A model generated the notes under the pieces. That model searched no databases and was not told the DNA's origin. It was given only the letters and a program-made list of their open reading frames with translations. This document shows positions 53,973 through 62,957 of a DNA stretch of 64,000 bases, piece after piece (the first letter of the stretch is position 1; each line of letters starts with the position of its first letter). This DNA is from Alteribacillus sp. YIM 98480 (GTDB taxonomy: Bacteria > Bacillota > Bacilli > Bacillales > Marinococcaceae): assembly GCF_009765375.1 (NCBI RefSeq), contig NZ_VTOK01000006.1, positions 62,001 to 126,000 on the forward strand, read 5' to 3'. Made by a program: the position numbers and the translations under genes.

Positions 53973-54233
53973 CTAAGCTGTATTAACATAGCGTTTATTG
54001 GTGTTTTTTTTTTTTGATATCCACATGATAAATGCTTCAGCAAAAAACATCACAACAAAAAACGATAAAACAAACAATTCTACTGGTTCCATGACACGAA
54101 ATGGATTAAACGCGTTTTTTAAAGCAGCTTTTATATCAATCCCTATAACGAGATCCAATCCAATTACTAAACTCATCAACAGTCCCAGCATAAAAAGAGA
54201 AATTCCAACTATTTTCACTTCTATCATCTCCAT
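53973..54233 (-). CDS. Small two-helix membrane protein
   Basis: 86 residues; helices at about 8-30 (VGISLFMLGLLMSLVIGLDLVIG) and 52-73 (LFVLSFFVVMFFAEAFIMWI), basic tail. A GGAGATGA site overlaps the start. First gene of a two-gene unit with the 188-residue membrane protein. No family recognised. Confidence 0.6.
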   Translation of the reverse strand: MEMIEVKIVGISLFMLGLLMSLVIGLDLVIGIDIKAALKNAFNPFRVMEPVELFVLSFFVVMFFAEAFIMWISKKKNTNKRYVNTA

Positions 54234-54341
54234 TTATTATGTTTATCCAAATTCGATTTGTTATACGGCTAAAAAATATGGGAATAAATTATGGCTTCCT
54301 TGCAAAAAACTAACAAAAACATACAAAGGAAATTGTGCATT

Positions 54342-55925
54342 ATGAAATTTAAGCTGAGAAAGCTTTCTAGACCTATAACAAAGTCAATACCTAAAAAGCC
54401 GGGCAAAAAGGAAGAGCCTTTAGATCATTCGCTGCCGAATAATTTAGACGAATTGATGAAAAGAACGGGAAATAGCTCAGACATTGTGGTACGAAAGCTG
54501 ACGCTTAATAACGATGCAAAATCAAGGGCAGCGATCATTTTTGTCGAAGGAATCGTGGATAATCGGTCGATTGATGATTTTCTCATTCACTCGCTCATTA
54601 ATGACGATGACTTACACCGTGTCGAAGCCGAGGATGAAGTATTGGAAAAGATTGCTGCCAAAGTCGTTTCTCTAGGAGACGTAAAACGAATCAATGGTTG
54701 GGATAAGCTTTTTCAATCTTTGTTTGCTGGAGATACAATCATTCTTGTAGATGGCATAGCTCAAGGGTTAAGTACGTATACCAAGGGCGGCGAGTCACGT
54801 TCTATTGAAGAGCCGCCAACTGAAATTTCTTTACGTGGGCCGCGAGAAGGGTTTACAGAATCCCTTCGTACAAATACTGCATTGGTAAGGCGCCGTATTA
54901 AAAATCAAGATTTATGGGTGAAGTCGATTACGCTTGGTGAAATGACCAATACTAATGTGGAAATTATGTATATTGATGGATTGGCAAGAGATAAAGTCGT
55001 ACAAGAAGTGTGTGACCGGTTAAATAGAATAAATATAGACAGCATTTTGGAATCTGGTTATATTGAAGAGCTGATTGAGGATCAGACTGCAACCACTTTT
55101 CCAACCGTTCAACATACAGAACGGCCGGACTCGGTTGCAGGCAATCTTTTAGAAGGCAGGGTTGCCATTTTTGTAGATCGTACGCCATTTGTGTTAATTG
55201 TGCCGGCCGTCTTTATTCAATTTTTTCAGTCGGTAGATGATTATTACAGCCGCGCTGATATTGCGACCAGTATTCGTATGTTACGAATTCTTATCTTTTT
55301 AATTTCTCTATTTGCTCCTGCTGTGTATGTCGCGGCTACTACATTTCATCAAGAAATGATTCCAACCCAGCTGTTGATTGTTTTAGCTGCTCAACGTGAA
55401 GCGGCCCCTTTTCCAGCCGTCATTGAAGCTATTCTTATGGAATTAACATTTGAAATATTGAGGGAAGCAGGCGTAAGAATGCCAAAAGCAGTTGGACAAA
55501 CGATATCTATTGTTGGTGCTCTCGTCATTGGTCAAGCGGCTGTGCAAGCTGGGATTGTTTCTCCGGCAATGGTCATTATCGTAGCTATTACTGCCATAGC
55601 CAGTTTTGCTACCCCTTCCTATTCGATTGCGATATCAGCCCGCCTTATTCGATTTGGGATGATGATCGCCGCAGCTACCTTTGGCTTTTACGGGATTATT
55701 CTTTCGTTTATTATTTTGTTGGTGCATTTGTGCAGCCTTCGTTCTTTTGGGGTCCCTTATATGGCACCAATGGCTCCATTTATTGCTTCAGGAGCAGATG
55801 ATACGATAGTTCGGTTACCATGGTGGGGAGGGAAGGAACGACCAAGGTTAACGGTAGATAAAAATTCAATCCGACAAGGAGATAATCAAAAACCAAAACC
55901 TCCATCCAGTCGAACGATGAAATGA
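54342..55925 (+). CDS. gerKA: Spore germination receptor A-subunit (GerAA/GerKA family)
   Basis: 527 residues: hydrophilic N-terminal domain (LIHSLINDDDLHRVEAEDEVLEKI..DTIILVDGIAQGLSTYTKGGESRSIEEPPTEISLRGPREGFTESL read in segments) followed by about five membrane helices with VYVAATTFHQEMIPTQLLIVLAAQREAAPFPA and MELTFEILREAGVRMPKAVGQTISIVGALVIG, the core of GerA proteins. Located in the inner spore membrane; senses nutrients with GerC and GerB. Start ambiguous: ATG 54342 (AAAGGA) or ATG 54291. Confidence 0.93.
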   Translation: MKFKLRKLSRPITKSIPKKPGKKEEPLDHSLPNNLDELMKRTGNSSDIVVRKLTLNNDAKSRAAIIFVEGIVDNRSIDDFLIHSLINDDDLHRVEAEDEVLEKIAAKVVSLGDVKRINGWDKLFQSLFAGDTIILVDGIAQGLSTYTKGGESRSIEEPPTEISLRGPREGFTESLRTNTALVRRRIKNQDLWVKSITLGEMTNTNVEIMYIDGLARDKVVQEVCDRLNRINIDSILESGYIEELIEDQTATTFPTVQHTERPDSVAGNLLEGRVAIFVDRTPFVLIVPAVFIQFFQSVDDYYSRADIATSIRMLRILIFLISLFAPAVYVAATTFHQEMIPTQLLIVLAAQREAAPFPAVIEAILMELTFEILREAGVRMPKAVGQTISIVGALVIGQAAVQAGIVSPAMVIIVAITAIASFATPSYSIAISARLIRFGMMIAAATFGFYGIILSFIILLVHLCSLRSFGVPYMAPMAPFIASGADDTIVRLPWWGGKERPRLTVDKNSIRQGDNQKPKPPSSRTMK

Positions 55926-55966
55926 TCTTTCTATTAAGGTAAAGATCGAATAGGTAAGGTGACAAC

Positions 55967-57190
55967 ATGAAAATAGGATCAATTATTATTCTATTGCTGA
56001 TGAATATGATATTTCTTTCGGGGTGCTGGAGCAATAGAGAACTTCCGGACTTGGCTTTAGTTTCTGCCTTAGGAATCGATAAGGCCGAAAATGGTCAATA
56101 TGTCGGTACGATACAAGTGATAAATCCGGGAAATGTTGCGGGAGGAGAGGGAACACAGGCAACAGGTTCAGAGAGCACCCCGATCACGACGTATACAGCT
56201 TCAGGAGGAAACTTGACAGAAGTCAATAGACATGTATCGAGTCAAGTATCACGCAGGCCATATTATGCTCATACAAATTTACTTGTTATCGGTGAAAAAC
56301 TTGCCCGCGAAGAAGGTATTGCAAAAATTTTTGATGCATTAGAGCGGGACCCGGAATTCCGAACGACTACAAAAGCAGTAATTGCAACGAATAATACGAA
56401 AGCAGAAGATATTATTAGTACATTGACAACCATTGATAAAATCCCTTCCAACAAAGTTATTAAAACATTGGAGTCGACCGAACAAATTTTGGGGCAACAT
56501 ATGAATGTGGACACAAGAGATGTACTATCAAAAATGGCAACACCTGATCAAGCCCCAATCATTACTTGTTTTAGCATGGAAGGAGATGAAAATCAAGGGA
56601 AGAGTTTAGAAAACATCCAAGCAACTGTACCAGAGGCGCGACTTCAAGCATCTGGAATAGCAGTTTTAAAAGATGGAAAGATGATTGATACCATTACAGA
56701 AGATGTGTCAAAAGGGACAATGTGGGTATTAAATAAAATTAAAGCTACTGCTGTATCCATTGATTGGAAAGGAGAAACAGATGCAATCGTTTACCAAGTG
56801 ACCCGCCAGAAAACAGACGTTACAGCAGACATGAAAAATACAAATAAGCCTAAAATTTCTGTTGAGGTTTCAGCAGAAGGGAGGATAGGAGAAGCAGCCG
56901 TACCCGTTGATCTTAGTAACCCTCTTCTATTAGTCGAATTTGAAGAGGCGTTAGGAGAAAAAATAAAAGAAAACATCATGTCCTCCATTCATAAAGCGCA
57001 AGAGCTGAAAGCAGATTATTTAGGCTTCGGTGGCGCTGTTCATCGGGCCGATCCAAACGCGTGGGAAAGCATAAAAGGGGAGTGGGAAGACTCCTATTTT
57101 CCTGAAGTGGAGGTTGATGTTACGGTCGATGCATTTGTGAGAAGAACGGGGTTAAGAAATGAACCGCTGCTTTCTAATATGGAGAACTGA
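55967..57190 (+). CDS. gerKC: Spore germination lipoprotein, Ger(x)C family
   Basis: 407 residues with a lipoprotein signal (IIILLLMNMIFLSGCWSNRELPDLALVSALGIDK; lipobox LSGC, then the family hallmark CW..REL..L). It is the C-subunit of the germinant receptor, anchored to the outer face of the inner spore membrane. AAGGTGAC precedes the ATG. Order here is A-C-B. Confidence 0.94.
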   Translation: MKIGSIIILLLMNMIFLSGCWSNRELPDLALVSALGIDKAENGQYVGTIQVINPGNVAGGEGTQATGSESTPITTYTASGGNLTEVNRHVSSQVSRRPYYAHTNLLVIGEKLAREEGIAKIFDALERDPEFRTTTKAVIATNNTKAEDIISTLTTIDKIPSNKVIKTLESTEQILGQHMNVDTRDVLSKMATPDQAPIITCFSMEGDENQGKSLENIQATVPEARLQASGIAVLKDGKMIDTITEDVSKGTMWVLNKIKATAVSIDWKGETDAIVYQVTRQKTDVTADMKNTNKPKISVEVSAEGRIGEAAVPVDLSNPLLLVEFEEALGEKIKENIMSSIHKAQELKADYLGFGGAVHRADPNAWESIKGEWEDSYFPEVEVDVTVDAFVRRTGLRNEPLLSNMEN

Positions 57191-57208
57191 TAAAGGAGGG
57201 TTAAAAGT

Positions 57209-58312
57209 GTGGAGAATGCGAAAATAAACGCAATGCAGCTGTTTGTTCTCATCTTTTTGTTTGAACTAGGCAGCGCGCTTTTAATTCCTCTTGGAACAGA
57301 AGCAAAACAGGATGCCTGGCTTGCCATTCTAGCTGGAGTGGCAGGAGGGGTGTTCTTGTTTTATATATATCTACGGCTGTATAAATATTATCCTGATATT
57401 CTGCCGACTGAGTATATGCAAATGTTGCTTGGAAAAATTTTCGGGAAAATACTTGCTTGTATTTATATAGTATATTTTTTGTATATTTCTGCAAGAGTCC
57501 TCCGCGATTTTGGAGAAATGCTCGTAACGTTTGCATACGAAGAAACGCCATTATTTATAGTAAATGCTCTGTTGCTGCTTACGATAGTTTATACAGTACA
57601 TAAAGGTATCGAAGTTATAGCCCGTACAGGTCAGCTGCTTTTTGTCGTGCTGTATTTTTTAGCCGTGGCTGGGTTTATTTTGGTCATCGTATCAGGGTTA
57701 ATAGAAATTAAAAATTTGAAGCCGGTGCTTGAAAATGGAGTAATGCCGGTAGTAAAAACATTTTTTAAGGAGACATGGTATATTCCATTCGGCGAAGTCG
57801 TTGTTTTTATTATGATATTTCCTTATATAAACAGACCGAAAAAGCTGAAAAAAGCGGGGATTGCAGCGATTGTTTTAAGTGGGATAAACCTAGTAATTAC
57901 GATGGCTATTAATATTGCTGTCCTTGGTGTTGACCTTACTTCACGCTCTCAATTTCCGCTGCTAAATACAATACAAGCAATCCAAGTAGCAGAGTTTTTG
58001 GAACGCTTAGACGTTTTCTTTATGATTGCTTTAATTGTTGGTGGATTTATTAAAATAACCATCTATTTTTATGCTGCTGTGACCGGAGTGTCCAATTTAT
58101 TTCATGTAAAAGAAACATCAAAGCTTGCCTATCCGTTAGGGATTGTTGTACTGATTTTATCGTTATCCATTGCAAGCAGCTACACTGAACATATTCAAGA
58201 AGGGCTGATGATTGTCTCGTTGTACATGCATTTACCGCTGCAAGTGATTATACCTATCCTATTGTTAATCGTTGCCTATTTTAAAAATAAAAAGAAAGAG
58301 CGCTCTAAGTAA
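57209..58312 (+). CDS. gerKB: Spore germination receptor B-subunit permease
   Basis: 367 residues, about ten membrane helices of the APC-superfamily spore permease type: INAMQLFVLIFLFELGSALLIPLG at the N-terminus, LPTEYMQMLLGKIFGKILACIYIVYFL and PFGEVVVFIMIFPYI. It probably binds the germinant. GTG 57209 lies behind AAAGGAGGG. The assignment of this operon to GerK rather than another GerA-type receptor is a guess. Confidence 0.93.
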   Translation: MENAKINAMQLFVLIFLFELGSALLIPLGTEAKQDAWLAILAGVAGGVFLFYIYLRLYKYYPDILPTEYMQMLLGKIFGKILACIYIVYFLYISARVLRDFGEMLVTFAYEETPLFIVNALLLLTIVYTVHKGIEVIARTGQLLFVVLYFLAVAGFILVIVSGLIEIKNLKPVLENGVMPVVKTFFKETWYIPFGEVVVFIMIFPYINRPKKLKKAGIAAIVLSGINLVITMAINIAVLGVDLTSRSQFPLLNTIQAIQVAEFLERLDVFFMIALIVGGFIKITIYFYAAVTGVSNLFHVKETSKLAYPLGIVVLILSLSIASSYTEHIQEGLMIVSLYMHLPLQVIIPILLLIVAYFKNKKKERSK

Positions 58313-58339
58313 AGAAAACGCTCCATGATTTATATAGGG

Positions 58340-59350
58340 TTATTCTTTTTTTCTAGCCAGTTTTTCTCTGTCTTTTGTCCCGGGGGGTTGTTCGAGCCAG
58401 TTGTGTTTAATCATAATATCGGCTCCGCTTTTTGCATATTTCGCAATTTCAAGAGATAATCGTTCATAGTTTAGAGCTAAATCATTTCGCTGGCTGGCTG
58501 CTGCGGCGGTAGCGTAATTCCCTGTTCCAGCCGAGCTTAAAAGCGCCATATGAAACATAATTAATTTGTCAGAAAATGTTTTCGTCGTTGAATCGCTCAC
58601 GCTCAGATCCGGTAAACGAGGCGTTGTAATATCGTTTTCAAGTAAAATATCAGAAAATATTTGAATATGTTTATTAGATATCTCTTTTCCGCGCAGAATA
58701 TAATCTTGAATTTCTTTGGAGTGTGACGTTTGTGCAAAACTAAGGCTTAGATTTACACCGAGCGAATTGGTTAATATATTTATATATAAATGAGAAATCT
58801 CGATAGCATTTAATGGCCGTTTTCTTGTAAAAGGATTTAAACCGCTGTAATATTTTTTGCTCTCCACATAATCCGTTTCTTTTGGTAATTCAATGTATGG
58901 GTGGGTTGCATACAGCTCTTTTGATTCTGCAATTTCTGTCGTTTGATTATAAAGAGTGGAAGTGTCTATCAGCGACTGCGTGAAAAAATCTCTTATATCT
59001 TTTCTTTTGCTCATACTTACAAACCCACTGTACGTTATCATTCCAACTTTAGACATGTGGTTCACATATGTTAAACAAAACGCATCGGAATATAACCAAG
59101 GAGCATTCATATATACATCTTCTTCGGTAAAACCTCGAGGAACTGCATAATCTTCTTCGGAAAAAAGGCTCAATAATTGATCCAAATGCTTAGATGTTAT
59201 ATCATAACCAAATTGAACAGCTGGTATTATATCTTTGTCTTCTAAATGTTTAAGCATAAACCCAAGAATACATTTTGCCATACTATCATTCATATACGTC
59301 GTCCAAAGACAACCAATTTCTGCTGAAGTTAAGCGATTTTTTTTAAGCAT
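58340..59350 (-). CDS. DUF3231 protein (two tandem copies)
   Basis: 336 residues made of two similar halves: LTSAEIGCLWTTYMNDSMAKCILGFMLKHLED and LNAIEISHLYINILTNSLGVNLSLSFAQTSH begin them, each followed by a helical bundle with DI..P.....Y or NDITTPRLPDL. Ferritin-like helical DUF3231 proteins occur in Bacillus, often near spore genes. It is convergent with the germination operon. Function unknown. Confidence 0.88.
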   Translation of the reverse strand: MLKKNRLTSAEIGCLWTTYMNDSMAKCILGFMLKHLEDKDIIPAVQFGYDITSKHLDQLLSLFSEEDYAVPRGFTEEDVYMNAPWLYSDAFCLTYVNHMSKVGMITYSGFVSMSKRKDIRDFFTQSLIDTSTLYNQTTEIAESKELYATHPYIELPKETDYVESKKYYSGLNPFTRKRPLNAIEISHLYINILTNSLGVNLSLSFAQTSHSKEIQDYILRGKEISNKHIQIFSDILLENDITTPRLPDLSVSDSTTKTFSDKLIMFHMALLSSAGTGNYATAAAASQRNDLALNYERLSLEIAKYAKSGADIMIKHNWLEQPPGTKDREKLARKKE

Positions 59351-59386
59351 TAAGTAACCTCCTAAGATGGACTTTAATCGAAATAT

Positions 59387-59866
59387 TTAAGTATGTCTCA
59401 TTAACAGTATCCATCTGATCACACTCCCTACTACTAATCCAATGGGTAAAAAGAGAATCGGCAGCCAAATTGGGCCTATTAGCGTTCCAAAAATTGTAAA
59501 TGAAGGAGAAAAAATTAAGCCTATTGTTACAAAATAGGCCGAAAAGGCGAGCGGCAAGTAGGAAAAAGGTTTTTCGCCTCCTCCTGCATCTTTATATGCA
59601 TCCCATATGGCAAAGAAATAGAGACAAGGATAAAACATAAGCCACTGATAGTTTGTCTGATCAATTGCTTGTTGAATATTTCCGTGAAAGCTTAATACAA
59701 TCACATGATTAAAATTCCCCATAACATTAACAAGAAACTCTAAAAAAATTAAAATGATGCCTTTCGTATATTTTCCGTTTAATAAATGTCCAAATCCAGG
59801 CAGGGCAATACTCCATAGCAGCATTTCTAGTTTTTTACTACTTGTATGATTTACCTTTTTCATCAT
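59387..59866 (-). CDS. Small membrane protein with an ALPGFGHLLNGKYTKG motif
   Basis: 159 residues, four predicted helices. The first helix and loop (SIALPGFGHLLNGKYTKGIILIFLEF) resemble the TM2-type P-G-x-G-x-x-x-x-G-K-x-x-K-G pattern. It starts 10 nt after the stop of the 62-residue gene on the same strand and is probably cotranscribed with it. Function unknown. Confidence 0.7.
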   Translation of the reverse strand: MMKKVNHTSSKKLEMLLWSIALPGFGHLLNGKYTKGIILIFLEFLVNVMGNFNHVIVLSFHGNIQQAIDQTNYQWLMFYPCLYFFAIWDAYKDAGGGEKPFSYLPLAFSAYFVTIGLIFSPSFTIFGTLIGPIWLPILFLPIGLVVGSVIRWILLMRHT

Positions 59867-59875
59867 GTCTATATA

Positions 59876-60064
59876 TTACCTAACATTCAAATTTACATTT
59901 ACATTTGCTGCTATAAAGGACTGCATATACCCGCGGGTTGTTTTTATACCCACACGATCCCAGCTTGAGGGGCGTTGTTTCTCTAGCAGCCTGACAAGTT
60001 GTAAGTAAGCCCATTTGGAAAGGTCTCTGAATCCTGATTTTATTAAATTTTTAGCTGGTTCCAT
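59876..60064 (-). CDS. Small basic protein of unknown function
   Basis: 62 residues: MEPAKNLIKSGFRDLSKWA then YLQLVRLLEKQRPSSWDRVG and a C-terminus FIAANVNVNLNVR. A GAGGAGG site lies about 11 nt before the ATG. A consensus-like Spo0A box (TGTCGAA, 60109-60115) lies 45 bp upstream. Family not recognised. Confidence 0.55.
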   Translation of the reverse strand: MEPAKNLIKSGFRDLSKWAYLQLVRLLEKQRPSSWDRVGIKTTRGYMQSFIAANVNVNLNVR

Positions 60065-60108
60065 ACACTGTCTTCCTCCTCAGTAAATAACGCACATCGA
60101 GAATAGTT

Positions 60109-60115
60109 TGTCGAA
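60109..60115 (+). promoter_or_regulatory. Candidate Spo0A box
   Basis: TTTGTCGAAAA contains the consensus TGTCGAA. It stands between the minus-strand pair starting at 60064 and the deacetylase gene on the plus strand. The remaining 60065-60348 gap is AT-rich. Confidence 0.4.
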
Positions 60116-60234
60116 AATGAAATGGGTTTATACAGTGTATCAATAAGAATATATAAACGTAGTACTTAATCGAATTTTACGAATACATATAAGTAGTGAT
60201 TCATTATTAAAACGCATATAACACAAGCTTCTGC

Positions 60235-60262
60235 TTGATGCACGTTTATCTTTTGATATAAT
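60235..60262 (+). promoter_or_regulatory. Candidate sigma-A promoter for the deacetylase
   Basis: TTGATG (60235-60240), 16-bp spacer, TATAAT (60257-60262). Confidence 0.45.
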
Positions 60263-60348
60263 GAAATCTGGATATTCGAATGGATTCGCCAATAACAGTG
60301 CTAAAATCTAATTTTAAATAAATTTACATGTTAGAGGGGTTATATTCT

Positions 60349-60393
60349 ATGCCTCATCCGTGAGTAATAAAAAAAGAAATCGTGTACGATTTC
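60349..60393 (+). promoter_or_regulatory. Leader with ATG-CCT-CAT-CCG-TGA and a start-covering hairpin
   Basis: GAGGGG at about 60334 serves ATG 60349, whose frame stops at TGA 60361 and then continues in phase into the deacetylase. GAAATCG (60376-60382) pairs with CGATTTC (60387-60393) around TGTA, so the next start GTG 60382 sits at the hairpin tip. Confidence 0.55.
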
Positions 60394-60978
60394 AAAGATG
60401 AAAGATGGATAAAAAATATCGAACAACTAAGACAAAAAGATAATAAAGTAATCCTTACGTTTGATGACGGTCCAAGCCGTAAACTAGAAGAGATTTTAGA
60501 TGTTTTAAAAGAAAAACAGGTTCAAGCAGTTTTTTTCTGGAACTCAAGATTACTTTATCCGCAAAGACCCTGGCAAAGAGTTGTACAAGAAGGCCATATA
60601 ATCGGTTCCCATGCTCATAACCATAAAAACTTGACGACTTTAACGAAAAACGAACAATATAAGCAAATAAAAACAAGTGTGGAAAAAATACAAGAAATCA
60701 CAGGGATAGACGTTCATTGGTTCAGGCCGCCATTTGGCCAATATAATGAGGAAACAATGGAAGTTCTTAGAGAGTTATGTTTAACACCTGTATTGTGGGA
60801 AATTTCTTCTTATGATTGGGAGAACAAGTCTTCTCCTGAAATGATTGTTACGAATGTGGTAGAACACATTCAGGAAGGATCTATTATCCTTCTCCATGAA
60901 TTGGAACAAACCTTAAAGATACTTCCAGAACTCATCGATCAAATGAGAGAAAAAGGGTTTGAGTTTGCTTTATTATAG
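60382..60978 (+). CDS. Polysaccharide deacetylase (NodB domain)
   Basis: 198 residues from GTG 60382. Motifs of carbohydrate esterase 4: LTFDDGPS (catalytic base and metal Asp), SHAHNHKNLTTL (metal histidines), WFRPPFGQYN and IILLHELEQT. It acts on peptidoglycan or another N-acetylated polymer; no signal peptide is seen. The natural start may be ATG 60349, but an in-frame TGA at codon 5 (60361) separates it from the rest, leaving GTG 60382 as the first usable start, without a clear ribosome site. Confidence 0.85.
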   Translation: MYDFKDERWIKNIEQLRQKDNKVILTFDDGPSRKLEEILDVLKEKQVQAVFFWNSRLLYPQRPWQRVVQEGHIIGSHAHNHKNLTTLTKNEQYKQIKTSVEKIQEITGIDVHWFRPPFGQYNEETMEVLRELCLTPVLWEISSYDWENKSSPEMIVTNVVEHIQEGSIILLHELEQTLKILPELIDQMREKGFEFALL

Positions 60979-60989
60979 AGGTTCTTTTG

Positions 60990-61022
60990 ACCAGCCCCTA
61001 ATCGGAAGCGGGCTGGTATTCT
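60990..61022 (+). terminator. Terminator after the deacetylase
   Basis: ACCAGCCC (60990-60997) with GGGCTGGT (61010-61017), followed by ATTCTTTATCTTT. Confidence 0.6.
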
Positions 61023-61225
61023 TTATCTTTCAGGATCTCTACATATCCTTGATCTCCATCGACTCTACCAGCTTGAATTATTTTGATTGCCTCATCAATT
61101 TCCAACCACTACAGGGATGTCTTACCACGGGGCTATGACGGATCCGTGAGTCATCAAACTGCTGACTTCTGTTATCAATCCTTTGGCTGACTGAAATAAT
61201 GGTAGGTTTGGAAATAGTGCTGTTC
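60998..61225 (-). pseudogene. Decayed C-terminal remnant of a phosphoenolpyruvate-synthase-like (PEP-utilising) enzyme
   Basis: On the minus strand one frame reads LPLFQSAKGLITEVSSLMTHGSVIAPW-stop-DIPVVVG (quoted in pieces), the swivelling phosphohistidine domain whose usual form is GLITEVGG..THG.I.ARE.GIPAVVG. After a frameshift near 61105 it continues EIDEAIKIIQAGRVDGDQGY and VEILKD, ending at TAG 60998. The THG histidine is kept, but a stop and at least one frameshift make it dead. The large upstream part of the enzyme is not present. Confidence 0.75.
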
Positions 61226-61316
61226 TGGGCTGCTATGTTCATTGTAAGGAACGGTGATATAAGAAAAATAATCATATTCAAAAAGGAAAAAGAGGTTTGA
61301 ATGTATTAAAAGGTAT

Positions 61317-61778
61317 TTAAAAAGACTGGGAAAAGCGGTAAAGCTTCCAAACGATAAATAAAAACAGCATATAGCCGAAAAAAGAATAAGCATGATTCCA
61401 ATCAGTCCCATGTATAAACCACCCTAATCGTTCGGACAATTGTTCAATTAAACAAACCACAACACTAATAAGAATGATAACCACCCCGCGGACAAGAGAA
61501 GAAACTCTTCTTGCTGCAAGTAAAAAGAAAACAGTGAATAAAGGCAGAAGTAATAACGTAAATCCAATATTAATCGTAAAAATTTCAGGAAAGAGCCTAA
61601 TCGGAAAATGATATACTCCTATTCCAACAAAAAGTAAATCTAAATAAGTCCCAACCAGAGAAGCAAACAGCGCTGTTATAATATAGGCATAAACATTATT
61701 ACTCCCGTTTAAGAAAGATTGCTTTTTTTGCGATGATAGTTGTCTCGATTTTTTCGATCGTTTTACAATAATTATCAT
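61317..61778 (-). CDS. CBO0543-family membrane protein
   Basis: 153 residues, basic N-terminus then four helices: VGTYLDLLFVGIGVYHFPIRLFPEIFTINIGFTLLLLPLFTVFFL is the family's most recognisable part, followed by VVVCLIEQLSERLGWF. GCGGGGAT precedes the ATG. Its first 80 nt overlap the 3' end of the DUF2515 gene on the same strand. Function unknown. Confidence 0.8.
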   Translation of the reverse strand: MIIIVKRSKKSRQLSSQKKQSFLNGSNNVYAYIITALFASLVGTYLDLLFVGIGVYHFPIRLFPEIFTINIGFTLLLLPLFTVFFLLAARRVSSLVRGVVIILISVVVCLIEQLSERLGWFIHGTDWNHAYSFFGYMLFLFIVWKLYRFSQSF

Positions 61779-62865
61779 AGATATCCCCGCCAGTGCATAT
61801 TTCGTCTTCCATTAAATAATCCATTATTCTCCAATCATCAAACCAATCGCCTTTTTCCGCTTCAGGATGATCAATATTTTTCCAGGCGAATTGTAATGGA
61901 GGGCTGTAAATACGAGGTGCTCCTTTTTTTAGTTTGCATTCTTTGGTTCTTCGCCGGTAATGGTGACCTGGAAGCATTTCGTTCACGTGATGAAAGAGAT
62001 GTTCCCAATAATCTTTTCGTGAACCTGTGTGAGGTGTTTGACTAGCCCAAAGCAAAACACCATTTAGCATAGCAGGTGTTTGCTGAAAAAGCAGGGAATA
62101 CAAGCGTTTGCCTAACAGTATCCGCTCATGAAGAGAAGAAAATTGGTGCAGTGTATCTCCTATCAATTCTTGTTCAGCTGTCGTTTTATTTTTATAAAAG
62201 GGAAAAATAATATGATTAAAACGCAAAAAATCATACAGCTTAAAACCAATAGTATTTAATACTGTTTTTTTGAAATGAGGGTGCTGTATCACCCTTTTTT
62301 CTAAATAACATTGTTCGTTAATCACCGTAGCAATGGCTAAAAGGGAGCAGTCGCCATACTCCCAAAAGTAATTCCACATTGTTTCCATAAATATAGAAAC
62401 GTTCAAATATGGAAGCAGATAAAAAAGGTTTTTATTGATTTTTAAACATTGCTGATACAGTAGAAATTGTGGATATACATCTTGAAATATTAACCAGTTT
62501 CCCCGTTCTAGAAATAAAAAGAAATCTTCCTGTTCTTTTTCAGATAGCAGTCTTGTAAGAAGATCTCCTTTTAAATCTGTCATATACCACCCCCCGTTGC
62601 GAGATACCATATGACCTAATAAAGCCCAATGGATTTCAGGATGCTGAAGAAAAAAATTAAAATATGCCTTTGTTCTTGTAACATTATTTAGATTCCATTT
62701 ATGCGTCATATCTTTAATATCTTTTAATAGGTTTTTTTCCTCGATAGTCAGCTTGTGTTCTGGAAAAGAGTTTGGTTTATTGTTTTTTTTCTTCTGTAAT
62801 TCTTTTTTTATTTGAATATAAGGTTGTTTCGTCATTTTCTTTTTGTTCAGCCAGCTGATCTTCAT
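61699..62865 (-). CDS. DUF2515 protein (YppC-like)
   Basis: 388 residues, soluble, with a lysine-rich N-terminus. Features include NVTRTKAYFNFFLQHPEIHWALLGHMVSRNGGWYMTDLKGDLL, FLERGNWLIFQDVYPQFLLYQQC and a late WKNIDHPEAEKGDWFDDWRIMDYLM, as in B. subtilis YppC. The function is unknown. GGAAGGG lies before the ATG. Divergent from sqhC with 92 bp between. Confidence 0.85.
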   Translation of the reverse strand: MKISWLNKKKMTKQPYIQIKKELQKKKNNKPNSFPEHKLTIEEKNLLKDIKDMTHKWNLNNVTRTKAYFNFFLQHPEIHWALLGHMVSRNGGWYMTDLKGDLLTRLLSEKEQEDFFLFLERGNWLIFQDVYPQFLLYQQCLKINKNLFYLLPYLNVSIFMETMWNYFWEYGDCSLLAIATVINEQCYLEKRVIQHPHFKKTVLNTIGFKLYDFLRFNHIIFPFYKNKTTAEQELIGDTLHQFSSLHERILLGKRLYSLLFQQTPAMLNGVLLWASQTPHTGSRKDYWEHLFHHVNEMLPGHHYRRRTKECKLKKGAPRIYSPPLQFAWKNIDHPEAEKGDWFDDWRIMDYLMEDEICTGGDIYDNYCKTIEKIETTIIAKKAIFLKRE

Positions 62866-62957
62866 CGATTACCCTTCCTTTCCGTCCTGGAATATCCTTG
62901 TGGAGAAAGGAATAAGGATGTAAAAAGTGTTTTAAATAAGAGAGGGTAAGCGATCTG

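Noticed and set aside
36168-60363. Idea that TGA is a sense codon throughout this genome
   Set aside because: TGA is used as a normal stop in many secure genes here (for example the ATGA junctions of the cbi operon), so general reassignment is excluded.
61078-61411. Two minus-strand frames of 67 and 78 residues
   Set aside because: They are frame pieces over the decayed PEP-utilising-enzyme remnant and the 3' end of the CBO0543-like gene; neither matches the readable domain.
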